Of a stretch of DNA of 64,000 nt, positions 6,592-15,688 are shown piece by piece. Source of the stretch: Pseudomonas mosselii (GTDB taxonomy: Bacteria; Pseudomonadota; Gammaproteobacteria; Pseudomonadales; Pseudomonadaceae); the NCBI RefSeq assembly GCF_019823065.1, contig NZ_CP081966.1, positions 5,611,501-5,675,500 on the forward strand, written 5' to 3'. Numbering within the stretch: position 1 is the stretch's first letter; each line of letters starts with the position of its first letter. A program made the position numbers and the translations under genes. The notes under the pieces were generated by a model. That model made no database searches. It was not told the origin of the DNA and saw only the letters and a list, made by a program, of their open reading frames with translations.

Positions 6592-9183
6592 ATGGCCAAT
6601 GAAGTCCTGGTTGGATTGAAGATCGGTGCCAGCGTGTCCGGCACCCTGCATGCGGCGTTCGGCTCTGCAAAATCCACCGTACAGCAGCTCGGCCGGGCAA
6701 CAGACAGCTTGACCGCCAAGCAGAAGCTTATCGGCACCGAACTTTCGGCCGCGCTGGCCCGAGGCGGCACCGGTATCGAGCGTATGCGCCGTCAGTATGA
6801 CCAGGTCGGGCGCAGCATCGAGCAACTGAAGGTTAAGCAAGAGCGCTTGAATGCCAGCATCGCCCGAGGGGAAACACTGAAATCCGCTCGTGGAGAGTTG
6901 CGTGGCCAGGCTATGGAAACCATTGGTACAGGGGCGGCTTTAGGTGCTCCAGTAGTCCAGTCAATGCGCACCGCCATTGACTTCAAGGATCAGACCAACG
7001 ACATCGCGATCACAGGTGATTTCGACAACGCCCAGGAAAAACAACTGGGCGATGTGATGCGTGGCGCCGCCCTGAAGTGGAACCAGACGCAGACTGAAGT
7101 GGCCAAGGGGAATGCGGTACTCATTGCTGGGGGTATCTCCAATGCGAAGGAGCTAGAAGCGTATACGCCAGTGATGGCCAAGACTGCGACGGCGACCAGG
7201 GCAAGCATGGACGATCTGGGAGCAGTCGCCATTGCCCTGAAGGACAACCTGGGAATTAGTGCTGCGGGTCTTGAACGGTCAATGAACATGCTCGCGCATG
7301 CTGGCAAAAGCGGCCAATTCGAGCTGGCCGATATGGCGAAGTGGCTCCCCCAACTGACGCCCCAGTTTGCAGCTCTTGGAGTGACTGGTGAACGTGCTGT
7401 CGCAGAGATTGGGGCCTCTCTTCAGATTGCCCGTAGAGGTGCTGGAAGCAACGACGAAGCGGCCAACAACTTCAAGAACTTCCTTTCCAAGCTGACTGCG
7501 CCAGAGACGCTTAAGTCGTTTAAGAAAGCCGGCATCGATCTGCAGGGTTCTATGACCAATCTCGTCCGTCAGGGCTTTTCTCCAGCAGAGGCGATGGTCA
7601 AGATCTTGACCAAGCACCTCGGAATGAAGGCCCCTGCTGCGGCGGCTGACTACCAGAAAGCTTTGGCTATCACTGACGAGCAAGAGCGCAAGATTGCACT
7701 CTCACGCCTGGATGAAGCGTACAAGCTGGGCGAGCTGTTCGCAGATATGCAAGTGCTGTCGTTTATACGACCCGCCCTGGCAAATCAGGCTGACTTGGCG
7801 AGCATCCAGAAAGGAAGTAAGGATGCGGCAGATCAGGGCGTTCTAGATAAAGACTGGAACAGACGGATGGAAAGTCCAAAAGAGCAGCTGAAGCGAGTTG
7901 GCGTTAACCTCTCGGATATTGGTATCTCTGTTGGCGAAGCACTGTTACCGGCCCTGCTTGATGTCACCAAAGCTCTTGTTCCTGTCATGCAGTCGTTCTC
8001 TGCTTGGGCGACTGAGAACCCAGCGATAATCAAAGGTACTATCGGTCTCGTCGGTGGGCTTCTGGCCGGGAAGCTGGCTTTCATCGGCTTGGCCTATGGC
8101 ATCAACTTGGCGATTTCACCGATTGTAGGGATGGGCACCGTAATCAAGGGGTTGTCCGCAAAATGGACCTTGCTGCATGCCATGTGGCAAATGGGCAAGT
8201 TCGCTCCCCTGATCACCGGGCTGACCCGCATAGGGTCGGGGCTGGCCAGTGTGCTGCGCTTCAGCGGCCTGTTCCTGCGCGGCATCGGGATGGCGCTCGG
8301 CGCTCCGCTCATGATGGCCGCACGCGGTGTATTGATGTTGGGCAAAGTCCTGGGCGGCACCTTATTGTTCGGGCTCAGGCTTGCAGGCCAGGCGGTACTC
8401 TGGCTCGGCCGCGCACTATTGATGAACCCCATCGGCTTATTGGTGACGGGCATTGCCTTGAGTGCATACCTGATCTATCGCTACTGGGAACCGATCAAGG
8501 GCTTTTTCAGCGGCTTGTGGAGTGAAATCAAAGCCGGTTTCAACGGTGGCCTGGCCGGCATCGTTGGACTGATCGTGAACTTCTCCCCATTGGGCCTTTT
8601 CTATCGTGCCTTCAGCGGTGTCATGAGCTACTTCGGGGTTGAGCTGCCAGCCAAGTTCAGCGAGTTTGGCGGCATGATCATCAGTGGCCTGGTCAACGGA
8701 ATCGGCAACGCGCTTTCCAGTGCCAAGGAATCGATTGTAGCTGTCGGGACCTCGATCAAGACCTGGTTCACCGAGACACTTGGCATCCAATCGCCCAGCC
8801 GCGTCTTTATGGGCTACGGGGCCAACATCAGTGAAGGCGCGGCCATCGGTATCGCCGATCAGTCAGGCCTGGTACGCCGAGCGGCATTGGATATGGCCAA
8901 TGGCTCGGCCGTAGACCTCGCAGCACCCAGGATGCGCCCCCCAAGTCCCGAGTCGGTATCGCTGGCCAGCAGGATGAGCCCATCCGCTCCAGGCCAGGCC
9001 GGTCCTGCAGGTGACTTGGTTGTCCATTATTCACCGGTTTTCCAGATGCCAGCAGGTGCTGCGGGCCAGGCGCTGGATCAAACCCTGCGCAGCAGCTACG
9101 CCGAGTTTGTACGGTTCATGGAGCGCTTCGAGCATGACCGTCGGCGCCGCAGCTACGGACCTGAAAACGGAGGAGCAGCTTAA
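6592..9183 (+). CDS. Tail tape measure protein
   Basis: An 863-residue protein with the three-part layout of TP901-family tape measures: an N-terminal coiled coil (about 20-110, 'STVQQLGRATDSLTAKQKLIGTELS' and 'YDQVGRSIEQLKVKQERL'), a TP901 domain (about 125-420) and a hydrophobic multi-helix section (about 470-670), ending in a C-terminal segment near 'LGIQSPSRVFMGYG', which is highly conserved in such proteins. It sets tail length and is injected during infection. The length predicts a tail of roughly 120-130 nm using the usual ~1.5 angstrom per residue rule. It overlaps the next gene by one base (TAATG). Confidence 0.92.
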   Translation: MANEVLVGLKIGASVSGTLHAAFGSAKSTVQQLGRATDSLTAKQKLIGTELSAALARGGTGIERMRRQYDQVGRSIEQLKVKQERLNASIARGETLKSARGELRGQAMETIGTGAALGAPVVQSMRTAIDFKDQTNDIAITGDFDNAQEKQLGDVMRGAALKWNQTQTEVAKGNAVLIAGGISNAKELEAYTPVMAKTATATRASMDDLGAVAIALKDNLGISAAGLERSMNMLAHAGKSGQFELADMAKWLPQLTPQFAALGVTGERAVAEIGASLQIARRGAGSNDEAANNFKNFLSKLTAPETLKSFKKAGIDLQGSMTNLVRQGFSPAEAMVKILTKHLGMKAPAAAADYQKALAITDEQERKIALSRLDEAYKLGELFADMQVLSFIRPALANQADLASIQKGSKDAADQGVLDKDWNRRMESPKEQLKRVGVNLSDIGISVGEALLPALLDVTKALVPVMQSFSAWATENPAIIKGTIGLVGGLLAGKLAFIGLAYGINLAISPIVGMGTVIKGLSAKWTLLHAMWQMGKFAPLITGLTRIGSGLASVLRFSGLFLRGIGMALGAPLMMAARGVLMLGKVLGGTLLFGLRLAGQAVLWLGRALLMNPIGLLVTGIALSAYLIYRYWEPIKGFFSGLWSEIKAGFNGGLAGIVGLIVNFSPLGLFYRAFSGVMSYFGVELPAKFSEFGGMIISGLVNGIGNALSSAKESIVAVGTSIKTWFTETLGIQSPSRVFMGYGANISEGAAIGIADQSGLVRRAALDMANGSAVDLAAPRMRPPSPESVSLASRMSPSAPGQAGPAGDLVVHYSPVFQMPAGAAGQALDQTLRSSYAEFVRFMERFEHDRRRRSYGPENGGAA

Positions 9184-10067
9184 TGTTCGCGCTTCTGGGC
9201 GATATCGAATTCACCGTCTCGGGTGGCCTTACAGGCATGGAGCTCCGCACAACCGCGGACTGGGCCGAGCACGCACGGATTCAAGGCAAGCCGTTGCTGC
9301 AGTGGGTAGGTGAAGGGTTGGACGAGCTTAACCTGACTATTGAGCTGCACCCGATGTTGGGCGATCCAGATAAACGATGGCGAGCGCTGCATGACGCCAA
9401 GCGCAAGCATGAGCCGTTGGCGTTGGTGCTAGGCAACGGTGACTACCTGGGACCTCAGGTAGTCACCGAGCTCAGCCAGCAAAATCGCCGTCGATCAGCC
9501 ACTGGACAACTCACCTCGGCGACTGTGCAGCTCTCACTTCGAGAGTACACCGGGGCGTTCACACGCAAGGTGCTGCCTACCCCAGGCTTGATCAGTCCAG
9601 TCTTGAGCGGGACCAATGCTGCCGGGGCCGGCTCGCCAGGGCTGCTGTCCAAGTTCATGCCTGCACCGAGCACAACTCAATTGGCCATCGGGTACGCGAA
9701 GTCGGCCGGTAATATCCTGCAGGCGGGGAAGAACCTTTATGACCAGGTGAAGAGTGGCAACGCCTCGATGGTTCTGGCCCAAGTGCCACAACTCCTGGGA
9801 GTGACCTCGCGTGCTATCGAACCCCTGCAGAGCATGACCGCTGTGGCAGGCCTGCTCCAGGATGGATCGGACTTAGCCAGGCTCGGAGAGGATGTGCTGG
9901 GTAGCGTCAACGGCGCGAGGTCCAACCTGAGCCCCGTCGACCTCGGGAACATCGTCGAACGCTTCACCGCCTCCCGGGACAACCTCGATCAGGCGCTGGT
10001 GACGATGGACGGGGCCGGCACCCGCCTGGCAGGCCTGGCCGCCCAGGTACTCACCAGGAGAGCTTGA
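9183..10067 (+). CDS. P2 GpU-like tail terminator/tail protein with long C-terminal extension
   Basis: The first ~130 residues match the P2 GpU pattern: 'MFALLGDIEF', 'DWAEHARIQGKPLLQWVGEGLDELNLTIELHP', 'LVLGNGDYLGPQVVTEL', 'ATVQLSLREYTG'. The full 294 residues exceed P2 GpU (about 160), the rest being an Ala/Leu-rich helical extension, as in other Pseudomonas P2-like tail modules. The protein caps or completes the tail tube. It overlaps the tape measure stop and is followed by gpX. Confidence 0.85.
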   Translation: MFALLGDIEFTVSGGLTGMELRTTADWAEHARIQGKPLLQWVGEGLDELNLTIELHPMLGDPDKRWRALHDAKRKHEPLALVLGNGDYLGPQVVTELSQQNRRRSATGQLTSATVQLSLREYTGAFTRKVLPTPGLISPVLSGTNAAGAGSPGLLSKFMPAPSTTQLAIGYAKSAGNILQAGKNLYDQVKSGNASMVLAQVPQLLGVTSRAIEPLQSMTAVAGLLQDGSDLARLGEDVLGSVNGARSNLSPVDLGNIVERFTASRDNLDQALVTMDGAGTRLAGLAAQVLTRRA

Positions 10068-10273
10068 TGTTCATCCCTCACGTGACCACTGAAGGTGAGC
10101 GCTGGGACCAGCTGGCCTGGCGTTACTACGGAAACGCTCACCGCTACCTCCCGATCGTTCAGGCCAACCCACATGTTCCATTGCACGGCGCGCTACCGTC
10201 TGGCCTGACATTGGCCATTCCGGTACTTGAGCCACAACCCGCCACTGAGGACCTTCCCCCATGGATGCGTTGA
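10067..10273 (+). CDS. P2 GpX-like tail protein
   Basis: A 68-residue protein starting at ATG 10067 (TGATG overlap with gpU stop; AGGAGAG ribosome site). It carries the short LysM-like motif of GpX family members ('EGERWDQLAWRYYGNAHRYLPIVQANP ... LPSGLTLAIP'). Members are small baseplate hub-proximal proteins. The gene overlaps the start of the D-like gene by 13 bases. Confidence 0.88.
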   Translation: MFIPHVTTEGERWDQLAWRYYGNAHRYLPIVQANPHVPLHGALPSGLTLAIPVLEPQPATEDLPPWMR

Positions 10274-11373
10274 CACCCCAGCAGGTGCCTGAAGCGCGCT
10301 TCGTGCTGAGCTATCAGCATCGCAACATCACCCACGACATCAGCTTGCATCTGGTGTCGCTCACGTACTCGGATTATCTCACCGGCCAAGCCGACAGCCT
10401 GGAGGTCGAACTGGAGGACAGCGAGGGCAAATGGGTTGATGCTTGGTATCCAGGCCATGGGGATCTGTTGACCCTGGCGATGGGGTGGCAAGGTCGGCCT
10501 TTGCGGACTCTCGGCAACTTCGAGATCGATGAGGTGGAGCTGAATGCGCCACCCTCGACGGTGAGCATTCGCGCCTTGGGCGCTGGCATCCAGTCCGCGC
10601 TGCGCACAACGGAGCACCGTGCCTACGAGAACATGACCCTGGACGCAGTGGCCAAGCAGATTGCTGCTCGTCAGGGGCTTGAACTGGTGGGCCGCATCGA
10701 GCCGATCAAGCTGGACCGCCTCACTCAACAGGAGTCAGACCTCGCTTTCCTGCGCAACCTCGCCGGTGAGTACGACTATGCCTTCAAGGTGGTGGGGAAA
10801 CGCCTTGTGTTCCATGCCATCAGCGACTTGGCTAAAGGGAGGCCGGTAGCCAGCCTGGCGCTCCGGGACCTGGCCAGCGTGCACTTGCGTGATCAGATCA
10901 CTGTTGTGCCCAAGAAGGTCGAGGTGAAGCACAAGGATCCGGCCAAGAAGCAGCTGGTCTCCTATGACATCGTCAACGGTGAAACCGTGGCTGTGCCCAG
11001 CAGTTCGAGCAAGGCGACCACCAGTGCGGACACCAAGAAGCAGCGCAAGCGAGCAGCTTCTGAGGAGGTGGCCAAGGCGAAGGCCAAGGCGGACCTGGCC
11101 AGGGCCAACCGCGAGCGAACGACCGGCGGATGGACCGCGATGGGTCGACCTGAGTTGGTCAGCGGGAATGTCATCACGCTCGTGGCGGCCGGGAAGCTTG
11201 GCGGTGACTACTTGATCACCGCCGCCCACCATCGCGTCACCCGCAGTGGCGGTTACACCGTAGATCAAGAGGGATGCCGCGTAGGGGCGTCCTCGATCTC
11301 GCTGCTCAAAGACAGCATCAAACCCGACCTGGCGCTGTCGAGCTACGGTCCACAGCGTGAGGTGATCGCCTGA
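10261..11373 (+). CDS. P2 GpD-like baseplate hub protein (late control gene D family)
   Basis: A 370-residue protein of the phage late control D / baseplate hub family (structural relative of T4 gp27). The N-terminal half contains 'LSYQHRNITHDISLHLVSLTYSDYLTGQADSLEVELED' and 'GWQGRPLRTLGNFEIDEVEL', both hallmarks. A lysine/alanine-rich insert (about residues 225-280) separates the final hub domain. It follows gpX with a 13-bp overlap and precedes the spike protein by a one-base overlap, matching the P2 order. Confidence 0.88.
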   Translation: MDALTPQQVPEARFVLSYQHRNITHDISLHLVSLTYSDYLTGQADSLEVELEDSEGKWVDAWYPGHGDLLTLAMGWQGRPLRTLGNFEIDEVELNAPPSTVSIRALGAGIQSALRTTEHRAYENMTLDAVAKQIAARQGLELVGRIEPIKLDRLTQQESDLAFLRNLAGEYDYAFKVVGKRLVFHAISDLAKGRPVASLALRDLASVHLRDQITVVPKKVEVKHKDPAKKQLVSYDIVNGETVAVPSSSSKATTSADTKKQRKRAASEEVAKAKAKADLARANRERTTGGWTAMGRPELVSGNVITLVAAGKLGGDYLITAAHHRVTRSGGYTVDQEGCRVGASSISLLKDSIKPDLALSSYGPQREVIA

Positions 11374-11906
11374 TGAGTGTCGAACTGGAATACGGCGAGG
11401 TGAGTGCCGTGGACTACCTGACTTGCCGTATCCGCGTACGGCTGGATGACCGTGATGGCGTCGAGAGCTACTGGCTCAACGTCCCGCAGCGCAACTCCCA
11501 AGGCACCAAGCGCCGTCCGTTGATGCCGGAGATCGGTGAACAGGTTGCAGTGATCTTGGACAGAGACGGTGTTGGGGGCGTGTGCCTGGGGGGAATTTAC
11601 TCAACAGCTGAACCACCGCCAGTTGTTGACCAGGACACCGACTACGTACGGTACAGCGATGGAACGGTGGTCAGCTATGACCGGGTTGCTGGGGTGATGA
11701 CGCTGGATAGCGTCGGCGAGCTGAAGGTTAGGTGCTCTAGGAACATAACGCTGGAGGTTGGGCACCCTCTAGTGGTGAAGGCGCCAGCGGCAACCTTGGA
11801 GATTCTGCAGGTTACGTTGAAGGGCAACCTGCAGGTAGACGGCAACATCAACGCCACTGGGACCATTCTGGACGTTGGTGGGAACTCAAACCACCATACC
11901 CATTAG
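11373..11906 (+). CDS. Baseplate assembly protein V (central spike)
   Basis: A 177-residue GpV-family protein. It opens with the OB-fold strand pattern ('YGEVSAVDYLTCRIRVRLDDRDGVESYWLNVPQRNSQG'), has 'MPEIGEQVAVILD' and a C-terminal repeating beta-helix with 'LKGNLQVDGNINATGTILDVGGNSNHHTH', the typical membrane-piercing tip where the histidines bind metal. It punctures the outer membrane on contraction. The stop is two bases from the end of the antisense DUF4145 gene. Confidence 0.9.
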   Translation: MSVELEYGEVSAVDYLTCRIRVRLDDRDGVESYWLNVPQRNSQGTKRRPLMPEIGEQVAVILDRDGVGGVCLGGIYSTAEPPPVVDQDTDYVRYSDGTVVSYDRVAGVMTLDSVGELKVRCSRNITLEVGHPLVVKAPAATLEILQVTLKGNLQVDGNINATGTILDVGGNSNHHTH

Positions 11907-11907
11907 T

Positions 11908-12579
11908 TCAGGACTTAGGCTGGTCTCGCTTCGCGATGGCTTTTAATGCTCCCGCCGGTAGGTTTTGGAAGCGCTCAGCTATTACCTTAGGCCGATGGAT
12001 ACGCTCCTCAACAATCAGGTTGATCATGTCGAACATGACACCTACATGCTCGGGGCTCTCCTCCAAAGATATCTCCCCAGGATGGACTGCGTTGTTGCCC
12101 GTTATTCTCACATAGTCCAGTGCTTGCTGGATCTGCTGGTCCAGGCCCGCCTTTACGAGCACCGCGATGTCGTCATTGATGTTCTTGCCGCTTCCACCAA
12201 GATGAACACAAAGCTTCTGAAGGCATAAACGTAGCAGTGCTGCTGCTCCCCTTGGGGATTGGCCGGCAATCTCCCGTGCCTCTACATAATCGCTTTTACA
12301 CTCATCGGGCATGTCCTGATGAGCTGTAGGTGCTGTGACGGAGGACGGCTCGATCATACGACCTCTCGGCGATTCGTCGTCATCCGCATCGGCATCAGCC
12401 AGATTGCACCAGAGGCTGCTCTGTCCACAGTGGTGACAAATGCCAAACCAGAGCGAGTGCGGTACAAAGCCTCGTTGACCATGCGTATAGAGTTGACTCC
12501 AATGAACAGGTGCAAGGACCTCACAAAACATGCAGGTAAACGCCTTCAGTTTAAACGCAGGTGACACATACTTGGCCAT
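11908..12579 (-). CDS. DUF4145 zinc-ribbon protein, antisense accessory gene
   Basis: A 223-residue protein on the opposite strand, inserted between gpV and gpW. The N-terminus has a zinc-ribbon style pair, CMFC (about residues 16-19) and CHHC (about 48-51); the C-terminal half matches the DUF4145 pattern ('YVEAREIAGQSPRGAAALLRLCLQKL', 'ALDYVRITGNNAVHPGEIS', where the R-x-x-G-N-x-A-x-H element is the family core). DUF4145 domains occur alone or fused to restriction and other defence enzymes. The gene is AT-richer than its neighbours and reads against them, both signs of transfer. A defence role is an inference. Confidence 0.8.
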   Translation of the reverse strand: MAKYVSPAFKLKAFTCMFCEVLAPVHWSQLYTHGQRGFVPHSLWFGICHHCGQSSLWCNLADADADDDESPRGRMIEPSSVTAPTAHQDMPDECKSDYVEAREIAGQSPRGAAALLRLCLQKLCVHLGGSGKNINDDIAVLVKAGLDQQIQQALDYVRITGNNAVHPGEISLEESPEHVGVMFDMINLIVEERIHRPKVIAERFQNLPAGALKAIAKRDQPKS

Positions 12580-12631
12580 GTGCTGATGCCTCCATGTAGT
12601 TCGAGAAACGGAGCATATCTCAGTGGTGATG

Positions 12632-12653
12632 TCTTTAAACCCGATTAAAAGTC
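12632..12653 (+). promoter_or_regulatory. 22-bp repeated element, copy 2: candidate phage late promoter/operator
   Basis: Identical over 22 bases to 5852-5873. It lies 31 bases before the gpW start and 52 bases upstream of the antisense DUF4145 start codon, so it could serve either strand. The bases on both sides differ from copy 1, so the identity is confined to the element itself. Confidence 0.55.
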
Positions 12654-12683
12654 TCCGCGCTCAGGGTTCTACATTATGAGTGC

Positions 12684-13052
12684 ATGACGACACCCAATTC
12701 CTATACCGAGATCACAGCCGCTCACTGGCAACCCACCCTTGGCAAAGCTGGTGAGGTCGTCGCAGGTCTGCGAGACATCGACCAGGCCATCCGCATCATC
12801 CTGACCACTCCAAAGGGAAGCGATGCCCACCGACCGGAGTTTGGTAGCGACCTCCACCTCTATATCGACTGGCCCCATAACCGCGTCACTCCTTACCTGG
12901 TACGTGAAACCGTCGAGGCAATCCGTCGATGGGAGGTGCGCGTATCGGTCGTCCAAGTGCAAGTATTGATCGACGGTGCGCATATCACCCTGCGCGTGAT
13001 CTGGCGGGTCGCTGACGGGGTGGCACAGATCACCGAGGTGCCGTATGCGTAG
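12684..13052 (+). CDS. Baseplate wedge protein W (gp25-like)
   Basis: A 122-residue GpW/gp25-family protein with the conserved 'GEVVAGLRDIDQAIRIILTTPKGSDAHRPEFGSDL' segment, where TP.G....PEFG is diagnostic. It forms part of the inner baseplate wedge. The gene restarts the tail operon after the antisense insertion and overlaps the J gene by eight bases. Its ribosome site is weak, so ATG 12684 is chosen on family length. Confidence 0.9.
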   Translation: MTTPNSYTEITAAHWQPTLGKAGEVVAGLRDIDQAIRIILTTPKGSDAHRPEFGSDLHLYIDWPHNRVTPYLVRETVEAIRRWEVRVSVVQVQVLIDGAHITLRVIWRVADGVAQITEVPYA

Positions 13053-14166
13053 TCTACCGAGACCCGAGTTCGTCAAGATCGACCCGGCGGGAGTCGAAGC
13101 CGATCTGATCGCACGCTACGAAGAGAAGTCGGGCAAGACGCTCTATCCAGCCCAGGTGGAACGGCTATTCATCGACCTGATCGCTTACGCCAAGTCGCGC
13201 CTGGATATGTCGATTCAGCACGCTGGGGAGCAGCTCCTGGTGCGCTTCGCTACTGGGCCGATTCTGGACTACCTCGGCGAGCTGGTCGCAACACCCAGGC
13301 TTCTCGCACAGCCAGCTCGATGCCAACTGCGCTTCAGCATTCCCGCCGCCCGGACGCAAGCGCTGCCCGTACCAGCTGGGACACGGGTGAGCACCCAGGA
13401 TGGCAAGTTGACCTTCACGTCCGATGAACCTGTGTCGATTGCCCCAGGTCAGCTTCAAATCACCGTGTCCGCCACCTGCCTGACTGCAGGAGTTCAGGGC
13501 AATGGCTGGATGCCTGGCCAGATCAATGTAATCAGCAACAGCCCGCTGGCCAGTCTGGTCGCCAGCAATATCTCGGAAGCGGCAGAAGGTGCCGAGGATG
13601 AAGATGATGGCCGCTATCGCGAACGGATCATCTTGGCACCAGAAGCCTTCAGTAACGCGGGCAGCCGTGGCGCCTATCGCTACCATGCGCTCGCGGTTCA
13701 TCAGTCGATCATTGATGTAGCAGTACATGGACCTGACGACGGCCAACAAGACGGCCATGTAGCACTGTACCCATTGACCAACGCAGGCCTTCCGTCAGTC
13801 GAGCTGCTGGAGCAGGTGAAGAGCCGCGTGAGTGGAGAGAAGGTTCGGCCGCTCTGTGACACAGTCCACGCTCTTGCCCCGGTGGAAGTCGGCTACACAA
13901 TCAAAGCCCGGTTGACCTTCTACGATACCGCCGAACAGGGCGAGGCTCTGGCAGCGGCGCAACTAGCGGCGGAACGTTTCGCCGCCGACCGACGAGCCAA
14001 ACTCGGCCAGGACCTTGTACGCGAGCAGCTGATCGCCACCCTGCAGGTCGAAGGAGTGTATCGCGCAGACCTGGAGCTGCCTGCTGCTTTTCGCGAGCTG
14101 CTGGGCAACGAATGGGCCAACTGCACAGCTATCCAGCTGATTCCGGCGGGGGTGGCCATTGGCTAA
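13045..14166 (+). CDS. Baseplate assembly protein J
   Basis: A 373-residue GpJ-family wedge protein. Recognised by 'PRPEFVKIDPAGVEADLIARYEEKSGKTLYPAQVERLFIDLIAYAKSRL', 'QLLVRFATGPILDYLGEL' and the conserved 'RYRERIILAPEAFSNAGSRGAYRYHAL' motif. It links the wedge to the fibre-bearing periphery. The stop overlaps the start of gene I. Confidence 0.92.
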   Translation: MRSLPRPEFVKIDPAGVEADLIARYEEKSGKTLYPAQVERLFIDLIAYAKSRLDMSIQHAGEQLLVRFATGPILDYLGELVATPRLLAQPARCQLRFSIPAARTQALPVPAGTRVSTQDGKLTFTSDEPVSIAPGQLQITVSATCLTAGVQGNGWMPGQINVISNSPLASLVASNISEAAEGAEDEDDGRYRERIILAPEAFSNAGSRGAYRYHALAVHQSIIDVAVHGPDDGQQDGHVALYPLTNAGLPSVELLEQVKSRVSGEKVRPLCDTVHALAPVEVGYTIKARLTFYDTAEQGEALAAAQLAAERFAADRRAKLGQDLVREQLIATLQVEGVYRADLELPAAFRELLGNEWANCTAIQLIPAGVAIG

Positions 14167-14740
14167 ACAGCAGTTGCCGCCCGCACTTGCTGGCGATGAA
14201 CGCTTCGCCATGCTGTGCGAACTCCTAGACGAAAGCCTGGCTGAGGTCGGCCTGGACGCGATGTTGGTTTATCTGGTTGACCTAGTTAGACCCAACCTGC
14301 TGCCAGTGCTGGCAGATCAGTTCTCGATGCTCGACGAAGCTGCATGGTTGCTGGCTGAGTCGGTGGATGCCCGCCGCAACCTCATCAAGAACGCTGCAGA
14401 ACTGCATCGCTACAAAGGCACGCCTTGGGCAATCCGAGAGGTCATTCGCTTGCTTGGTTTCGGCGAGGTCCGGCTGCAGGAGGGCCTTGGCAGCCAAGTG
14501 CACGACGGCACGATCCTTCGAGATGGATCGCATGTGCACGGCGACCCCAGCTCCTGGCCACTCTATCGGGTGTTCCTGGAGCGCTCGATCACCAACGACC
14601 AAGCTGCCCTGGTGCGGCGCTTACTTCTCTCCGTCGCCCCGGCACGCTGTCGTCTGGTGTCGCTCGACTACTCCGCTGTCGCGATACGGCACAACGGCTT
14701 TGCCAGGCGCGATGGCAGTTACAACCATGGGAGCACCTGA
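14159..14740 (+). CDS. Tail protein I (baseplate wedge)
   Basis: A 193-residue P2 GpI-like protein. The family segments 'LLPVLADQFSMLDEAAWLLAESVDARRNLIKNAAELHRYKGTPWAIREVIRLLGFGE' are clear (KGTPWAI is diagnostic). The start is a TTG at 14159, overlapping the J stop; no ATG or GTG in frame lies near, and the next ATG (14209) would remove conserved residues. Confidence 0.88.
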   Translation: MAKQQLPPALAGDERFAMLCELLDESLAEVGLDAMLVYLVDLVRPNLLPVLADQFSMLDEAAWLLAESVDARRNLIKNAAELHRYKGTPWAIREVIRLLGFGEVRLQEGLGSQVHDGTILRDGSHVHGDPSSWPLYRVFLERSITNDQAALVRRLLLSVAPARCRLVSLDYSAVAIRHNGFARRDGSYNHGST

Positions 14741-14743
14741 TAA

Positions 14744-15676
14744 ATGGCTGACTTGCCAGAAACCGCCGAGTGGACACCCGGCATCTATCAATTCGAGACC
14801 TCTGACCCCGTACTAGGAGGGCCTGAAGGGATCGACAACCGTCCCAGCAAGCAGCTGGCCAACCGCACAGTCTGGCTCAAGCAGCGCATTGCCAGTATGG
14901 AATCGGGTGAAATCGTCGCAGGCAAAGCGAGTGTACTCGCAGTGGCACGCACGATTGCCATTACGGGAGACGCCAGCTGGTCTGTGTCATTCAATGGTGG
15001 TGGAAACGTCACGGCAGCTCTTACCTTGGCCAACAGTGGAGTCGCTGCGGGGACCTACGGGAAGGTCTCGGTCAACGCAAAAGGCCTGGTGGTGGCGGGA
15101 TCAGCGTTGGGCGCAGCCGACATCCCGAACCTCGACTGGTCAAAGATCACCTCTGGCAAGCCAGATACCCTCGCTGGATACGGGGTCACCATAGCCGACC
15201 AGGCGCTCGCTGAGGCAGGTACCGATAACATCCGGCCAATGACCGCTCTGCGGGTATTTCAGGCTATTGCCAAGGTCGTGGCTCAAGCCAGCGAGTCGAC
15301 GTTTGGCTGGGCGAAGGTGGCGACGCAGGCTGAAGTCCTGGTTGGAGCGGATGATTCACGGTTTGTCACGCCGAAGAAACTACGCTGGGGATTCGCAACC
15401 AGCCTTACCCCTAATGGCTACATTGTCTTCCCCTCATGGCTTGGAGGACTGATTTTTCAGTGGGTGACGAACAACCAGGTCGGGGAAAATATCTCAGCGC
15501 CACTGCCTATAGCCTTTCCAAATGCATGCCTGTTCGCAGTGGTGAACATGCAGAGTGACAACGGCGCAGCCGTAGTTCTGATAAGAACAAAAACTGAGTT
15601 GGCCGGCAGTGCTCTTCTTGGATCCACCAACGCAACGGGCACCAACACATACAACTGGTTTTCCATTGGATACTGA
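14744..15676 (+). CDS. Tail fibre protein
   Basis: A 310-residue short tail fibre. The N-terminal ~60 residues ('TPGIYQFETSDPVLGGPEGIDNRPSKQLANRTVWLKQRI') are the baseplate attachment module shared with many Pseudomonas phages and pyocins. A glycine/alanine beta region with collagen-like repeats of 'SGKPDTLAGYGVT' type follows, and the C-terminus ('LTPNGYIVFPSWLGGLIFQW ... FSIGY') looks like a gp53-like fibre tip. The tip contacts the host receptor, so its sequence sets host range. It starts four bases after gene I. Confidence 0.88.
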   Translation: MADLPETAEWTPGIYQFETSDPVLGGPEGIDNRPSKQLANRTVWLKQRIASMESGEIVAGKASVLAVARTIAITGDASWSVSFNGGGNVTAALTLANSGVAAGTYGKVSVNAKGLVVAGSALGAADIPNLDWSKITSGKPDTLAGYGVTIADQALAEAGTDNIRPMTALRVFQAIAKVVAQASESTFGWAKVATQAEVLVGADDSRFVTPKKLRWGFATSLTPNGYIVFPSWLGGLIFQWVTNNQVGENISAPLPIAFPNACLFAVVNMQSDNGAAVVLIRTKTELAGSALLGSTNATGTNTYNWFSIGY

Positions 15677-15688
15677 CGAGGTGATCGA

